A DNA stretch of 64,000 nt from contig NZ_FNZK01000001.1 of NCBI RefSeq assembly GCF_900109225.1, positions 310,001 to 374,000 of the forward strand. Direction: 5' to 3'. The stretch's first letter is position 1, and each line of letters starts with the position of its first letter. The notes below the pieces were generated by a model, which was not told the DNA's origin, ran no database searches, and saw only the letters and a list, made by a program, of their open reading frames with translations. The translations under genes and the position numbers were made by a program. Shown piece by piece: positions 51,255-60,624 of this stretch. Origin of the DNA: Propionispira arboris. GTDB taxonomy: Bacteria; Bacillota; Negativicutes; Selenomonadales; Selenomonadaceae.

Positions 51255-52772
51255 ATGCAGTTTGAGTGGAATGAAGATTTGTATGCAAGAATTGACAATA
51301 AGGTAGATCGGGCAATGCCGGAATTTAAAGACAGAAAGACATATTGCATAACGGATGCTAAATACAAAAAGCTTATTCGAAAAATCACGGAAATTTATTT
51401 TACACATCCGGATGGGCCTTATCCGGGAACGAAAGCAGAGCTTAAAACCGATCTTGTTTATAATCAGAAAAAGTTAAAAAAACATGCGCATATGATTTCG
51501 TATTATGGTGAAGTCATTCAGGCAGCTATTGATGAAGCAAGTGCCGCTGGGGGCGGCATTGTCGTAGTGCCGGATGATGGGCAGGACTGTTATTATACGG
51601 GCGCGATTTATCTGCGAAGTAATGTGGAGCTGCATATTGAAGAACATGCTGTGCTGAAATTTGTCCGCAATAAAACCAATGAATATTATCCTTTGCGTTA
51701 TAGTCGCTGGGAAGGCGTCGAATGTATGAACTTTTCACCGTTTGTTTATTGTTATGAAGAGGAAAATATTGCAATTACCGGCAAAGGCACGCTGGATGGT
51801 GCGGCGGATGAATTTAACTGGATGCCATGGAAATTTGCTTACTTTGGTCAAACGGATCAACAGATTCAACGCGAACGTCTTTTTGAACTGGGCGAACTGG
51901 GTCGTGATACGCAAACAGAACGTATTTTTGAGGGGAGTATTTCAACCCTGCGTCCGCCTTTTATTCAGCCTTATAAATCAAAAAATATATTAATCGAAGA
52001 TATTAATATAATAAATTCACCATTTTGGGAAATTAATCCCGTATTATGTGAAAATATCAAGATAAGACATATTTCTATCGATACAGATTTATATAATAAT
52101 GATGGCGTTGATCCTGAATCATGCCGCAATATGATTATTGAAAATTGTTCGTTTCTAACTGGCGACGACTGCATTGCCATAAAATCTGGACGTAATAATG
52201 AAGGCCGACGGATTGCGGTGCCAACAGAAAATATTATTATCCGTCATAATCATTTTAGTAATGGTCATGGCGGGATCACGATTGGCAGTGAAATTTCAGG
52301 TGGCGTGCATGATATTTTTGCGCATGATAATTATTTTGATAGCACGGAACTTGATTATCCAATCCGTTTTAAAACCAATGCAAAACGAGGCGGATGCCTG
52401 GAGAATATTTACATAAAAAACAGTGTAGTGAATAAGTCAAAAGTTGCTGTGGTATATGCGGATTTCTTTTATGAAGAAGGTGAAAATGGTACATTTATGC
52501 CAAGTTTGAAAAACATTACCTTGTCAAATATAAAAACCGCCGCAGGTGGCAGCATTGATGCTGAAAATGCTTTGTACTTAAAAGGTTTTGCGAAGTCACC
52601 GATTGAAAATGTTACGATTGAAGATGCTGTATTGAATGGGGTTGAGAAAAAATCTGTTTTGCGTAATGTAAAGGGACTGCGCTTTAAAAATGTTTCTATC
52701 AATGGACAAAAGATAGAAGATTCTCTTATGAATGTTGACAATGGGTCTATAGTTGAGTATTTGTCATTTTAA
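51255..52772 (+). CDS. GH28 polygalacturonase-type glycoside hydrolase, cytoplasmic
   Basis: The 505-residue protein is a parallel beta-helix GH28 enzyme. The four catalytic motifs are present: YNNDGVDPESC (NTD-type), TGDDCIAIKSG, NGHGGITIGSE and PIRFKTN (RIK-type). There is no signal peptide, so it is expected to stay in the cytoplasm and remove galacturonate units from short imported oligogalacturonides, as an exo-acting form. GGGGAGG lies 9 nt before ATG 51255. It is the second gene of the LacI-controlled unit after uxaA, whose substrate derives from galacturonate. The exact oligosaccharide is not known. Confidence 0.9.
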   Translation: MQFEWNEDLYARIDNKVDRAMPEFKDRKTYCITDAKYKKLIRKITEIYFTHPDGPYPGTKAELKTDLVYNQKKLKKHAHMISYYGEVIQAAIDEASAAGGGIVVVPDDGQDCYYTGAIYLRSNVELHIEEHAVLKFVRNKTNEYYPLRYSRWEGVECMNFSPFVYCYEEENIAITGKGTLDGAADEFNWMPWKFAYFGQTDQQIQRERLFELGELGRDTQTERIFEGSISTLRPPFIQPYKSKNILIEDINIINSPFWEINPVLCENIKIRHISIDTDLYNNDGVDPESCRNMIIENCSFLTGDDCIAIKSGRNNEGRRIAVPTENIIIRHNHFSNGHGGITIGSEISGGVHDIFAHDNYFDSTELDYPIRFKTNAKRGGCLENIYIKNSVVNKSKVAVVYADFFYEEGENGTFMPSLKNITLSNIKTAAGGSIDAENALYLKGFAKSPIENVTIEDAVLNGVEKKSVLRNVKGLRFKNVSINGQKIEDSLMNVDNGSIVEYLSF

Positions 52773-52849
52773 ATAATGGGTAAAATGGCTTATATTTGTT
52801 GAGGCGATTTTATAGTTCTATGAAAACAGTTGATAATACTATACGAAGC

Positions 52850-52883
52850 AAGACTATTGTCTTAGGATAATAGTCTTATTTTT
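52850..52883 (+). terminator. terminator after the GH28 gene
   Basis: Stem AGACTATT / AATAGTCT with a 10-nt loop is followed by TATTTTTG. Confidence 0.7.
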
Positions 52884-53019
52884 GCTGTATTTAAAGCTGT
52901 ATGGCAATTATTTTAATTATATGATTGAATAAAGGCTGGATTTTGTATATTATTTAAATAGGATCAATTGATTTTGTTTGAATGATTAGAAAAAAATCAG
53001 AACATGGATGGAATAAAAA

Positions 53020-54735
53020 ATGAAACAGCATATAAAAATTCCGCCTGAAAGCATGCTGGGAAAAGGTAAATTCTTATTTGACATTTTAAAAGAAACTTGT
53101 GAAGAATATCTTTTCGCTTATGATGCAAAGGCAAATATTACAATGCTTTCACCAAAGTTAGTGCAAGAGTTTGATTTGCCAGGAGACATTTTGCCGGATA
53201 TAATCAAGTCTTGGTCGCAGTTGATTCATCCTGATGACGTAGCGAATTACGTAACGAGTACGCGAGAAATTCTAGAACATAAGACGGATGAATATAAGCT
53301 GGAATATCGTATTAAAAATAGACAGCATGAATATGTATGGATGCATTGCCATGGTAAAGTGATCTGTGACTCATCTGGAGAGCGTGCCCTATTTGTTGGG
53401 ACATTGTCTCGGCTGGTACGGAGAAGTCGGGCCGATATAGTAACCGGACTTTTAAATAAGTATCAGTTTGAAATAGATGTCAAGGCAGCCTTGGATAATT
53501 TTCGGAGCACAGGTGAAGGTGGATCACTGGTGATATTTGGTGTTGATAATTTTAAAATCATTAATGAAACGTATAATCGTTTTTTTGGTGATCTGGTGCT
53601 CAATCGAATTGGTCGTAAGATTGAAAATATCCTGCCCGCGGGTGTTAAACTTTATAAGCTGGATGGTGATGAGTTTGCGATTATTTATTCGAAAGCCATC
53701 AACGTGGATGTTGTGGATTTGTTTCAGTCGTTGCAACGCTATACCAATAGTCAGCATGAGCTTGATAAACGGAAATATCTTTGTACAATTTCAGCCGGTA
53801 CTGTATTTTTCCCAAAAGATGGAAAAAATTATTTATCACTGCATAAACATGCTGAGGTGGCCTTGGAACTTGCAAAACAAAGCGGTAAAAACAAGCTGTG
53901 CTTTTTCTCAAAAGAAACTTACAATCGATGGGTTAAATCAATTTCGCTTAGGGATGAACTAAAAGTGAGTGTTGAAAACGGCTGCAAAGAATTCGAATTA
54001 TTTTTCCAGCCACAGGTTGATGCGGTTGATCGTACTTTAAAAGGTGCGGAAGCTTTGCTGCGTTGGCATAATAGCCGGGGGAAGATGGTGGCTCCCATGA
54101 ATTTTATACCACTGCTGGAAGAGACGAAACTAATTATTCCAGTAGGAAAATGGGTTTTTGAAGAGGCTGTGAAGGTTTGCAAAGAGTGGCAAGAATTAGT
54201 GCCCGATATTACGATGAGCATTAATGTATCGTATGAGCAACTGAAGGATGTTACCTTCAAGGAATTTGTTCAAGACTGTATGGCTCGATACAATATAGCA
54301 GCAAAGTCGATTACATTAGAACTTACGGAGAGCTGTATTGTTTCGGATTGGGAATTTGTGAATCGAGAGTTTGATTTTTTTCGCAAACAAGGTGTTAATA
54401 TCGCGATGGATGATTTTGGAACAGGCTATTCATCACTTAGTTATCTTAAAAATTTATCAACGGATATTGTGAAGATTGATCGTGAATTTGTTAAGAAAAT
54501 CTTACAAAATGATTTTGATAAAATGTTGATTGAATATACGGTTAAACTATGTCATAGTGTTGGTATGACTGTTTGTATTGAAGGTGTAGAAGAGAAGGAG
54601 GAATATCAGCTCTTACTTGATCAATGCAAGGCAGATACGATTCAGGGCTATTTATTTGGTCGACCGGCACCTAAAGCGGATTTTGTCCGAAAATTTATTA
54701 TTGATCAAGAAAATTTAAAAGTAAAAGTAATTTAG
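53020..54735 (+). CDS. PAS-GGDEF-EAL protein, probable c-di-GMP phosphodiesterase
   Basis: The 571-residue protein has a PAS domain with PAC extension (about 20-135), a GGDEF domain (about 138-300) whose signature reads LDGDEF (214-219), and an EAL domain (about 310-565). The first glycine of GGDEF is replaced, so cyclase activity is doubtful. The EAL motifs are kept: EAL (344-346), [16 protein letters not shown] (464-473) and VKIDREF; AEGVE reads IEGVE. The likely role is c-di-GMP breakdown, with the altered GGDEF perhaps as a GTP sensor. No membrane segment is seen. queF follows 14 nt downstream. Confidence 0.88.
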   Translation: MKQHIKIPPESMLGKGKFLFDILKETCEEYLFAYDAKANITMLSPKLVQEFDLPGDILPDIIKSWSQLIHPDDVANYVTSTREILEHKTDEYKLEYRIKNRQHEYVWMHCHGKVICDSSGERALFVGTLSRLVRRSRADIVTGLLNKYQFEIDVKAALDNFRSTGEGGSLVIFGVDNFKIINETYNRFFGDLVLNRIGRKIENILPAGVKLYKLDGDEFAIIYSKAINVDVVDLFQSLQRYTNSQHELDKRKYLCTISAGTVFFPKDGKNYLSLHKHAEVALELAKQSGKNKLCFFSKETYNRWVKSISLRDELKVSVENGCKEFELFFQPQVDAVDRTLKGAEALLRWHNSRGKMVAPMNFIPLLEETKLIIPVGKWVFEEAVKVCKEWQELVPDITMSINVSYEQLKDVTFKEFVQDCMARYNIAAKSITLELTESCIVSDWEFVNREFDFFRKQGVNIAMDDFGTGYSSLSYLKNLSTDIVKIDREFVKKILQNDFDKMLIEYTVKLCHSVGMTVCIEGVEEKEEYQLLLDQCKADTIQGYLFGRPAPKADFVRKFIIDQENLKVKVI

Positions 54736-54749
54736 AGGAAGCGAGACTT

Positions 54750-55250
54750 ATGGTAGAGAGAAAAAAAGAAGAGATGTCTGACATTACGTTATTAGGACAA
54801 AAAAATGTGCAATATGGATATGATTATGTGCCAGGAATTTTAGAAACTTTTGACAATAAACATCCGATGAATGATTATTGGGTCAAGTTTAACTGCCCTG
54901 AGTTTACAAGTCTTTGTCCGATTACAGGACAGCCGGATTTTGCTACGATTTATATTTCATATATTCCTGAGCGAAAAATGGTGGAAAGCAAGTCACTTAA
55001 ATTGTATTTGGTGAGTTTTCGAAATCATGGAGATTTTCATGAAGATGTCGTGAATATTATCATGAAAGATTTGATTAAATTGATGGATCCACGTTATATT
55101 GAGGTATGGGGTAAATTTTTGCCGCGCGGGGGCATTTCGATTGATCCGTATGCAAATTATGGAAAAATGGGAACGAAGTATGAAGCATTAGCCTGGGATC
55201 GTTTTAAACAGCATGATTTGATGGGGATGGATCGTGTAGATAATCGGTGA
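54750..55250 (+). CDS. queF: NADPH-dependent 7-cyano-7-deazaguanine reductase
   Basis: The 166-residue product is a unimodular QueF, which reduces preQ0 to preQ1 in queuosine synthesis. The catalytic Cys56 and Asp63 lie in [17 protein letters not shown], and the QueF substrate motif appears as [26 protein letters not shown] precedes the ATG. It follows a PAS-GGDEF-EAL gene closely and may be cotranscribed. No preQ1 riboswitch and no queC, queD or queE lie nearby. Confidence 0.96.
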   Translation: MVERKKEEMSDITLLGQKNVQYGYDYVPGILETFDNKHPMNDYWVKFNCPEFTSLCPITGQPDFATIYISYIPERKMVESKSLKLYLVSFRNHGDFHEDVVNIIMKDLIKLMDPRYIEVWGKFLPRGGISIDPYANYGKMGTKYEALAWDRFKQHDLMGMDRVDNR

Positions 55251-55401
55251 AATAATTTTTCTTTTACATGCCAGGATAGGGAATACATCTTTTCATTAAA
55301 TAAGCTCTATAGTATAATGTTTCTATAGGAACGTGAAACATTGCCGGGGGTTTCTTGCATCATATTATGGGATGTTTGAAGAGTATGGGAGTTGGATTTT
55401 T

Positions 55402-55965
55402 ATGAATAATTTATTGAGAAATGTATTGACCAGACGCAGCATTCATAGTTTTGATACGCGACAGATTAAGGACGAGGAACTTACAGAAATCCTGGAGTCG
55501 GGTAAATTAATTTCAACTGCAGTAAAAAATCAACCGTGGCATTTTACAGTGATTCAAAATAAAAGTGTACTCAGCAAAATCAATGCTAAAAATAGTGAGG
55601 CTTTTTTGGCTTATGGGCATGATTTATTTAAAGACAGGCAAAGTGAAGAGCCTTTTAATTTTCTAAAAAATGCGCCGACCTTGCTCATTATCTCTGGTAA
55701 AAATGATATCAAATATGCGCAGGATGCCGCCAACACTGTTTTTGGCAGTATGATGCTCGCTGCTGAGAAATTTGGCATCGGTTCGTGTTGGACTCATTCG
55801 CTGAAAATTTTATTTGATTCGCAGGAAGGCAAAGAAATTGTGGATGAAATTAGTCTTCCTCCGTTGTATACTCCTTTGTGTGCAGGTGTTTTTGGTTATA
55901 AAGAAGCGATTAGTTCACCTGGGGCGGTTTGTTTAAATGATGATATTGTGCACATTATCCGTTAG
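55402..55965 (+). CDS. nitroreductase family protein
   Basis: The 187-residue flavoprotein-type enzyme begins LLRNVLTRRSIHSFDTRQI and has PWHFTVIQNKSVL and the later GIGSCWTHSL block typical of the NADH-dependent, FMN-binding nitroreductase family. The natural substrate is unknown. ATG 55402 follows GGGAGT by 9 nt; in-frame upstream starts at 55333 are outside the family N terminus. A TATAAT at 55313-55318 may be its promoter -10 box. A terminator follows. Confidence 0.85.
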   Translation: MNNLLRNVLTRRSIHSFDTRQIKDEELTEILESGKLISTAVKNQPWHFTVIQNKSVLSKINAKNSEAFLAYGHDLFKDRQSEEPFNFLKNAPTLLIISGKNDIKYAQDAANTVFGSMMLAAEKFGIGSCWTHSLKILFDSQEGKEIVDEISLPPLYTPLCAGVFGYKEAISSPGAVCLNDDIVHIIR

Positions 55966-55990
55966 GGGAAATAAAGTATCATAATAAAAA

Positions 55991-56025
55991 AAGAACGACG
56001 TTTTCGTTAAGAAAGCGTCGTTTTT
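55991..56025 (+). terminator. terminator after the nitroreductase gene
   Basis: AACGACGTTTT and AAAGCGTCGTT pair, with one G-U, around a 7-nt loop and run into TTTTT. The next gene starts 18 nt later. Confidence 0.82.
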
Positions 56026-56042
56026 GGGGAGATAGAAGAATT

Positions 56043-56615
56043 ATGATTCAAATCTATACCGGTACTGGCAAGGGGAAGACGACAGCTGCTATTGGTCTTA
56101 CAATTCGTGCTCTTGGAGCTGATAAACGGATTTTTTTTATGCAGTTCATGAAGGGTCTGGCTTATAGTGAACAGAATATACTAAAAAATCTTTCGAAAAA
56201 TCTGGTATTGAAGACAACGGGAAAACCTTTTTTTATTGCCGAGGAAGGCATGCTGCCAGAGAAACAAAAAAAGGACTGGGGTGATGAAGTGGTCATTTTC
56301 CCAGCAGGAAAACCGCCAGCTGATTATATTGCGTTAATGGAAGCAGGCTTTCAAGAAGTAGTTGAAGCAGCACTGGCAAAGAAATATGACATGTTAATTC
56401 TTGATGAAATCAATGTAGCTCTTTTTTTTAAGCTTCTTTCACGTAAAACAGTAGAACAGTTCTTGCTAATTTGTCCGCCGGAAATAGAGATTGTCATGAC
56501 AGGGCGTAATGCTCCAGCATGGCTCATAGCTAGAGCCGATCTCGTTACCGAAATGCAGGAGATTAAGCATTATTATACAAAAGGGATACAAGCTCGCCTG
56601 GGAATTGAAAATTAA
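56043..56615 (+). CDS. cob(I)yrinic acid a,c-diamide adenosyltransferase (CobA/BtuR/CobO type)
   Basis: The 190-residue product has the Walker A loop IYTGTGKGKTTAAIG (residues 4-18) at its N terminus and the LILDEINVAL Walker B-like stretch, as in BtuR/CobO corrinoid adenosyltransferases, which add the 5'-deoxyadenosyl group to cobalt. An internal insertion between about 65 and 105 is longer than in typical members. GGAGA precedes the ATG. It fits the CobT-type fusion at 21996, since both work late in cobamide synthesis. A terminator follows. Confidence 0.85.
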   Translation: MIQIYTGTGKGKTTAAIGLTIRALGADKRIFFMQFMKGLAYSEQNILKNLSKNLVLKTTGKPFFIAEEGMLPEKQKKDWGDEVVIFPAGKPPADYIALMEAGFQEVVEAALAKKYDMLILDEINVALFFKLLSRKTVEQFLLICPPEIEIVMTGRNAPAWLIARADLVTEMQEIKHYYTKGIQARLGIEN

Positions 56616-56621
56616 AAATCA

Positions 56622-56663
56622 TAAAAGAATGAGGAGCGCATAACAATAGCGCGCCTCATTTTT
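56622..56663 (+). terminator. terminator after the adenosyltransferase gene
   Basis: AATGAGGAGCGC and GCGCGCCTCATT pair imperfectly, giving AATGAGG / CCTCATT plus GCGC / GCGC, followed by TTTTT. Confidence 0.78.
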
Positions 56664-56666
56664 TAC

Positions 56667-56809
56667 TATATAAGTTGCATTGAATATTTTATATGGAAAT
56701 CGTCAAAAATGGGGTATAGGGTTGAGTGGCGTTACGGAGGAAGCAAGCGATGCCCTATACCCCATTTTTGGCAGCCTAATAGACTATCGTGAATTTAATG
56801 CATTATATA
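56667..56809. repeat. dispersed intergenic repeat, palindromic copy C
   Basis: Two copies of the repeat face each other. The inner 17 bp are perfect (AAAAATGGGGTATAGGG at 56705-56721 with CCCTATACCCCATTTTT at 56753-56769), around a 31-nt loop. The outer tips both contain TGCATTnAAT-like sequence. The whole 143-bp element lies between the convergent adenosyltransferase and recQ genes. Confidence 0.75.
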
Positions 56810-56819
56810 TAAGAAATTT

Positions 56820-58976
56820 TTAATGGATTTTATATTTTGCGATAACTGCTTGAATCGCACCATACGATGTATCGGGTAAAGCAGTTTTAATAGCGGATAC
56901 GGCTTTTATTGAGCCGATTTTTTTGATGGCATTGAGGATATTTATTTCTGATCCTTCAGGAATAAATTGATCGAGATTGATGTTTTCTTCGGGTCTTTCA
57001 AGCGATAATCGACAAAAATGCTGGATGATTGTGTCGAGTTTTAGCTTACGGGAAGCGGCTATTTCTTTAGCCGTGAAGCCTTGTTTATATAAAGCATAAG
57101 TCTGTTCATACGTAGATACTTTTTCCTGTTTGTTCGTGGTGGTCTTTTTCTTTTTTGTTTCGGTGTTCATTTCCTCGTGGCGGGGAAGCTGCAAATTGGA
57201 AACTGTTTCAGACGATGTTTGTTCTATAATAACCCGTAAAAAAAGGTCGCCGTATTTTTCTAATTTACGTTCGCCAATCCCTTTTACCTGACGCATATCT
57301 TGTAAGGTAAGGGGAAGCTGGCTGCACATGTCCTGCAAGGTAGCATCAGAAAATACAAGATAAGGTGGAACATTGTCTTTGGCAGCCAGTTCTTTACGCA
57401 GTGTACGCAGGGTTTGAAATAATGAAGAATCAATATTGGCTTTGCGTTCTTTACTGATTTTTTGCCATACAGAGGATTGACCTTTCATGACAGCATAGGC
57501 ATTTTGTGTCAATTTGACAACAGGGTATTCGCTTTCTGTTAAGGTTAAATATTGTGTGGCAGCGAGGCGCTGAATAATGAGTTTAATATCTTTTACAGTG
57601 CGTTCACTGAGAATCCCATAAGTGGAGATTGTATCAAAGTGAAATTTTAATACATTTTTGTTTTGTGATCCTTTTAATACATCTGCAATCATGGTGATAC
57701 CAAAACGTTCATTCATCCGATAGATACAAGAAAAAATTTTCTGGGCATCAACGGTGATGTCTACGAGTTCTGATTCATCATTACAATTGCTGCAATTATC
57801 ACAAGTGTCAGGTGCTTTTGTTTCGCCAAAATACTGGACTATGAATTTACGCAAGCAGTCAGGGGTATGACAATAATCCACCATGGTTTGCAGCTTGCCA
57901 AATTCATGTGCCTTACGTTCTTCGTTTTCAGTTGAGACATCAATAAGAAATTTTTGTGTCATCGTATCTTGGGGACTAAATAGCAGGATGCATTCACCAG
58001 GTTCACCGTCACGCCCGCTGCGCCCTGCTTCTTGATAATAGGCTTCAATATTTTTTGGCATATTATAATGAATGACATAGCGTACATTTGATTTATCAAT
58101 ACCCATACCAAAGGCGTTGGTTGCAACCATAACCTGAATATTATCATAGAGATAATCATCTTGCTGGCGAGTTCGTTCCATATCGGAAATTCCGGCATGG
58201 TAATGACCGGCTTTTAATCCTTTTTGCGACAAAAGTTCATAAATAGAGTCGACCTCTTTACGGGTGGCTGCATAAATAATGCCGGATTGATCGGCATGGT
58301 TTTTGACATAATTAATAATATATTTCTTTTTATCTTCACCGCGCAATACGCTGAAATACAGATTGGGGCGATCAAAACCATTAACTTGTACGTTAGGGTG
58401 ATCCAAACCCAGCAGCATAATAATATCGTCTTTTACTTCAGGGGTAGCTGTCGCTGTAAAAGCACTGATGATTGGTCGACTTTTGAGGGAATGGATAAAG
58501 GGGGTGATTTGTTGATAACTGGGCCGGAAATCATGGCCCCATTGCGAAAGACAATGCGCTTCGTCAATTGCCAGCATGCTGATTGTTATTTTATTTAAAA
58601 TGGATTGGAAATAATCAGTAGAAAGGCGTTCCGGGGCTACATAAACCAGTTTGTATCTATTTTCACTGATATCGTAAAGCCGACGGCTGACTTCGCTGCT
58701 GGCAAGGGAACTGTTAATATAGGTTGCCGGGATTCCCTGCTGCGCGAGTGCATCTACCTGATCTTTCATTAGTGAGATGAGAGGTGATACAACGAGTGTA
58801 ATGCCGGGCAGGATCAGGGCTGGTATCTGAAAACAAATTGATTTTCCCGCTCCGGTAGGCATGATCGCTACAGTATCTTTACCTTGCAGCAAATTGACTA
58901 TAATATTTTCCTGGCCGGGACGAAAGGCGTCATAACCATAGAATTTTTTTAAGATTGTAAGAGCTTGTTTAAGCAT
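56820..58976 (-). CDS. recQ: ATP-dependent DNA helicase RecQ
   Basis: The 718-residue protein is a superfamily 2 helicase that unwinds 3'-tailed DNA during repair and recombination. It shows FRPGQENII (motif 0), MPTGAGKS (39-46), DEAH (138-141), TATATPEVKDDI, QEAGRSGRDGEPGECILL, the zinc cysteines around CDNCSNC, an RQC domain, an HRDC domain (KERKANIDSSLFQTLRTLR, DMRQVKGIGERKLEKYG), and a C-terminal helix-turn-helix (YALYKQGFTAKEIAASR). ATG 58976 gives the usual RecQ start; ATG 58991, which follows AAAGG too closely, is also possible and would give 723 residues. Confidence 0.95.
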   Translation of the reverse strand: MLKQALTILKKFYGYDAFRPGQENIIVNLLQGKDTVAIMPTGAGKSICFQIPALILPGITLVVSPLISLMKDQVDALAQQGIPATYINSSLASSEVSRRLYDISENRYKLVYVAPERLSTDYFQSILNKITISMLAIDEAHCLSQWGHDFRPSYQQITPFIHSLKSRPIISAFTATATPEVKDDIIMLLGLDHPNVQVNGFDRPNLYFSVLRGEDKKKYIINYVKNHADQSGIIYAATRKEVDSIYELLSQKGLKAGHYHAGISDMERTRQQDDYLYDNIQVMVATNAFGMGIDKSNVRYVIHYNMPKNIEAYYQEAGRSGRDGEPGECILLFSPQDTMTQKFLIDVSTENEERKAHEFGKLQTMVDYCHTPDCLRKFIVQYFGETKAPDTCDNCSNCNDESELVDITVDAQKIFSCIYRMNERFGITMIADVLKGSQNKNVLKFHFDTISTYGILSERTVKDIKLIIQRLAATQYLTLTESEYPVVKLTQNAYAVMKGQSSVWQKISKERKANIDSSLFQTLRTLRKELAAKDNVPPYLVFSDATLQDMCSQLPLTLQDMRQVKGIGERKLEKYGDLFLRVIIEQTSSETVSNLQLPRHEEMNTETKKKKTTTNKQEKVSTYEQTYALYKQGFTAKEIAASRKLKLDTIIQHFCRLSLERPEENINLDQFIPEGSEINILNAIKKIGSIKAVSAIKTALPDTSYGAIQAVIAKYKIH

Positions 58977-59009
58977 AGATGTAAAAAACATCCTTTCTAT
59001 TTTATGTAT

Positions 59010-59070
59010 ATATACAAGTTACATTAAATATTATATATCCCATTCCTGGCAGACTGATAAGCTAGCCACA
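59010..59070 (+). repeat. dispersed intergenic repeat, short copy D
   Basis: TACAAGTTACATTAAATATT matches the left tip of the copy at 56667, and CCCATTCCTGGCAGACTG matches the inner part of the right arm. The centre is missing. It lies just upstream of recQ. Confidence 0.5.
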
Positions 59071-59206
59071 ATTTTTTTAAAATGCATTCTACAGTATCTA
59101 TTTCTTTATTAGTATAGCAGAAACCTTCTAATTTGTAGCCGGATGCTTGATTTTGTACTATACTGTAAGAAAGAGTAGATAGGAGCAGAACAAATATTTT
59201 TAACAG

Positions 59207-59234
59207 GCAATGTAATCCGTTCAGTTTACATTGC
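59207..59234. promoter_or_regulatory. palindrome upstream of the tolC operon
   Basis: GCAATGTAA and TTACATTGC are perfect 9-bp arms with a 10-nt spacer, followed by AATTTTTA. It may be a repressor operator or weak attenuator. A TATACT box lies upstream at 59159-59164; its -35 box is unclear. Nothing else is recognised in 59071-59343. Confidence 0.4.
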
Positions 59235-59343
59235 AATTTTTATGAGTATTTCTAATAACAGTCAAAGGCGTTTCAAAGAAATGCGCTTTAGAATAGTAGC
59301 GTATTGGTAATTGTAAACGGGAAGCGAAGGGGTGTAAGAAAAG

Positions 59344-60624
59344 ATGATGAGGAAATCATGTTTAAAACGAGTCGTGCTGTTATTTGCGGGTTGTTTTTTG
59401 TGGAATATATCATTAGGTGCATGTGCAGCTTTGTCATTAGATGAAGCGGTAGCCATGGCATTGAATCAAAATCCACAAATTAAGATTGCCGCCAAAGGGG
59501 AAGAAAAAGCAGCGGCTAATCTGAATGCTGCCAAAGGGGCGAATGGATTTTCTATTTCAGCCAGCAGTAAATTTAGCATCAGCGATGGTGCTGATCAAAT
59601 TTATACCAATGGAAATAGCAATGGCATTACCGCATCTATGCCGCTTTATACAGGCGGGAAAAATGAACTAAATATTGATAGCAAGAAAGATGCGATTACG
59701 ACCAGTGAACTAAATACGGCGCGTACTCAAGAAAATATCGTACTTGATACGATTAAGGCATACTATGATATTCTTGAAGCAAAAAAAACAGTAGATGTGG
59801 ATCAAGAATCTGTCGACAATTATCAAGCTCATCTAACGAATGTACAGCAGCTTTATGCGGCTGGCAGTAAAGCCCGGGTGGAAGTACTTCGTTCGGATGT
59901 AGAATTGTCTAATGCCAGGCAAACTTTGATCAAGGCCCAAAATTCTTATGACATTGCTGTAAGTACATTAAAAAATATAATCAAGATGGATCGCGATGAA
60001 CCGCTAAGTCTTACGGATGACTTTTCGTATCGTGTTTTTGATAAAGACCTGTATAGTTGTTTGGATTATGCTATGGTAAATCGTAAAGATCTGCAAGCGG
60101 CGAAGCTTGCAGTTAGTGTAGCTGAACGGGATATTGATATCGCCGCAGCGGATAAAAAGCCGCAAGTTGACGTATCGGTTAGCACGAGCTGGGATAAACA
60201 GGTTTTGCCGAGTTCTAGTGATTATAATTATACAGCTGGTGTATCAGCAAGCTGGAATTTATTTGATAGCAACGTAACCAATTCAAATATAAAAGCAGCA
60301 AAAGTTGCGGTGGAAGAAGCAACACTTGAACTGGAAAAAGAACAAGATGATGTGGATCTTGCCGTTCGGCAGGCATACCTAAATATGAAAGAAGCTGAAA
60401 AACGTTTCACGTCTACTGCGAATGCAATAAAACAGGCCCAAGAAGACAATTATATTGCTAATGAAAAATATAAAGCTGGTGAAGGTTTAATGCTGGATAT
60501 CATTGATGCGCAGCTGGCATTATCAACAGCGCAACTCAATTATATAAGTGCCCAATATGATTATGCACGATATAAAGCAACGTTGGAAAATGTTATGGGA
60601 TTACGTGATGGGGTGACAAAATGA
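59344..60624 (+). CDS. TolC family outer-membrane efflux protein
   Basis: The 426-residue precursor has a Sec signal peptide (about 1-29, ending ACAA) and two TolC repeats: LSLDEAVAMALNQNPQIKIA (30-49) then long coiled-coil helices, and a second half beginning near DYAMVNRKDLQAAKL. The last helix ends ALENVMGL-like (TLENVMGLRDG). It forms an outer-membrane channel, so the cell has an outer membrane. The MacA-like gene overlaps its stop by 4 nt (ATGA), and MacB-like genes follow, so this is a complete tripartite efflux operon. Confidence 0.92.
   Translation: MMRKSCLKRVVLLFAGCFLWNISLGACAALSLDEAVAMALNQNPQIKIAAKGEEKAAANLNAAKGANGFSISASSKFSISDGADQIYTNGNSNGITASMPLYTGGKNELNIDSKKDAITTSELNTARTQENIVLDTIKAYYDILEAKKTVDVDQESVDNYQAHLTNVQQLYAAGSKARVEVLRSDVELSNARQTLIKAQNSYDIAVSTLKNIIKMDRDEPLSLTDDFSYRVFDKDLYSCLDYAMVNRKDLQAAKLAVSVAERDIDIAAADKKPQVDVSVSTSWDKQVLPSSSDYNYTAGVSASWNLFDSNVTNSNIKAAKVAVEEATLELEKEQDDVDLAVRQAYLNMKEAEKRFTSTANAIKQAQEDNYIANEKYKAGEGLMLDIIDAQLALSTAQLNYISAQYDYARYKATLENVMGLRDGVTK

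Noticed and set aside
54600-54750. preQ1 riboswitch before queF
   Set aside because: queF starts 14 nt after the previous gene, leaving no room, and no preQ1 motif was seen.
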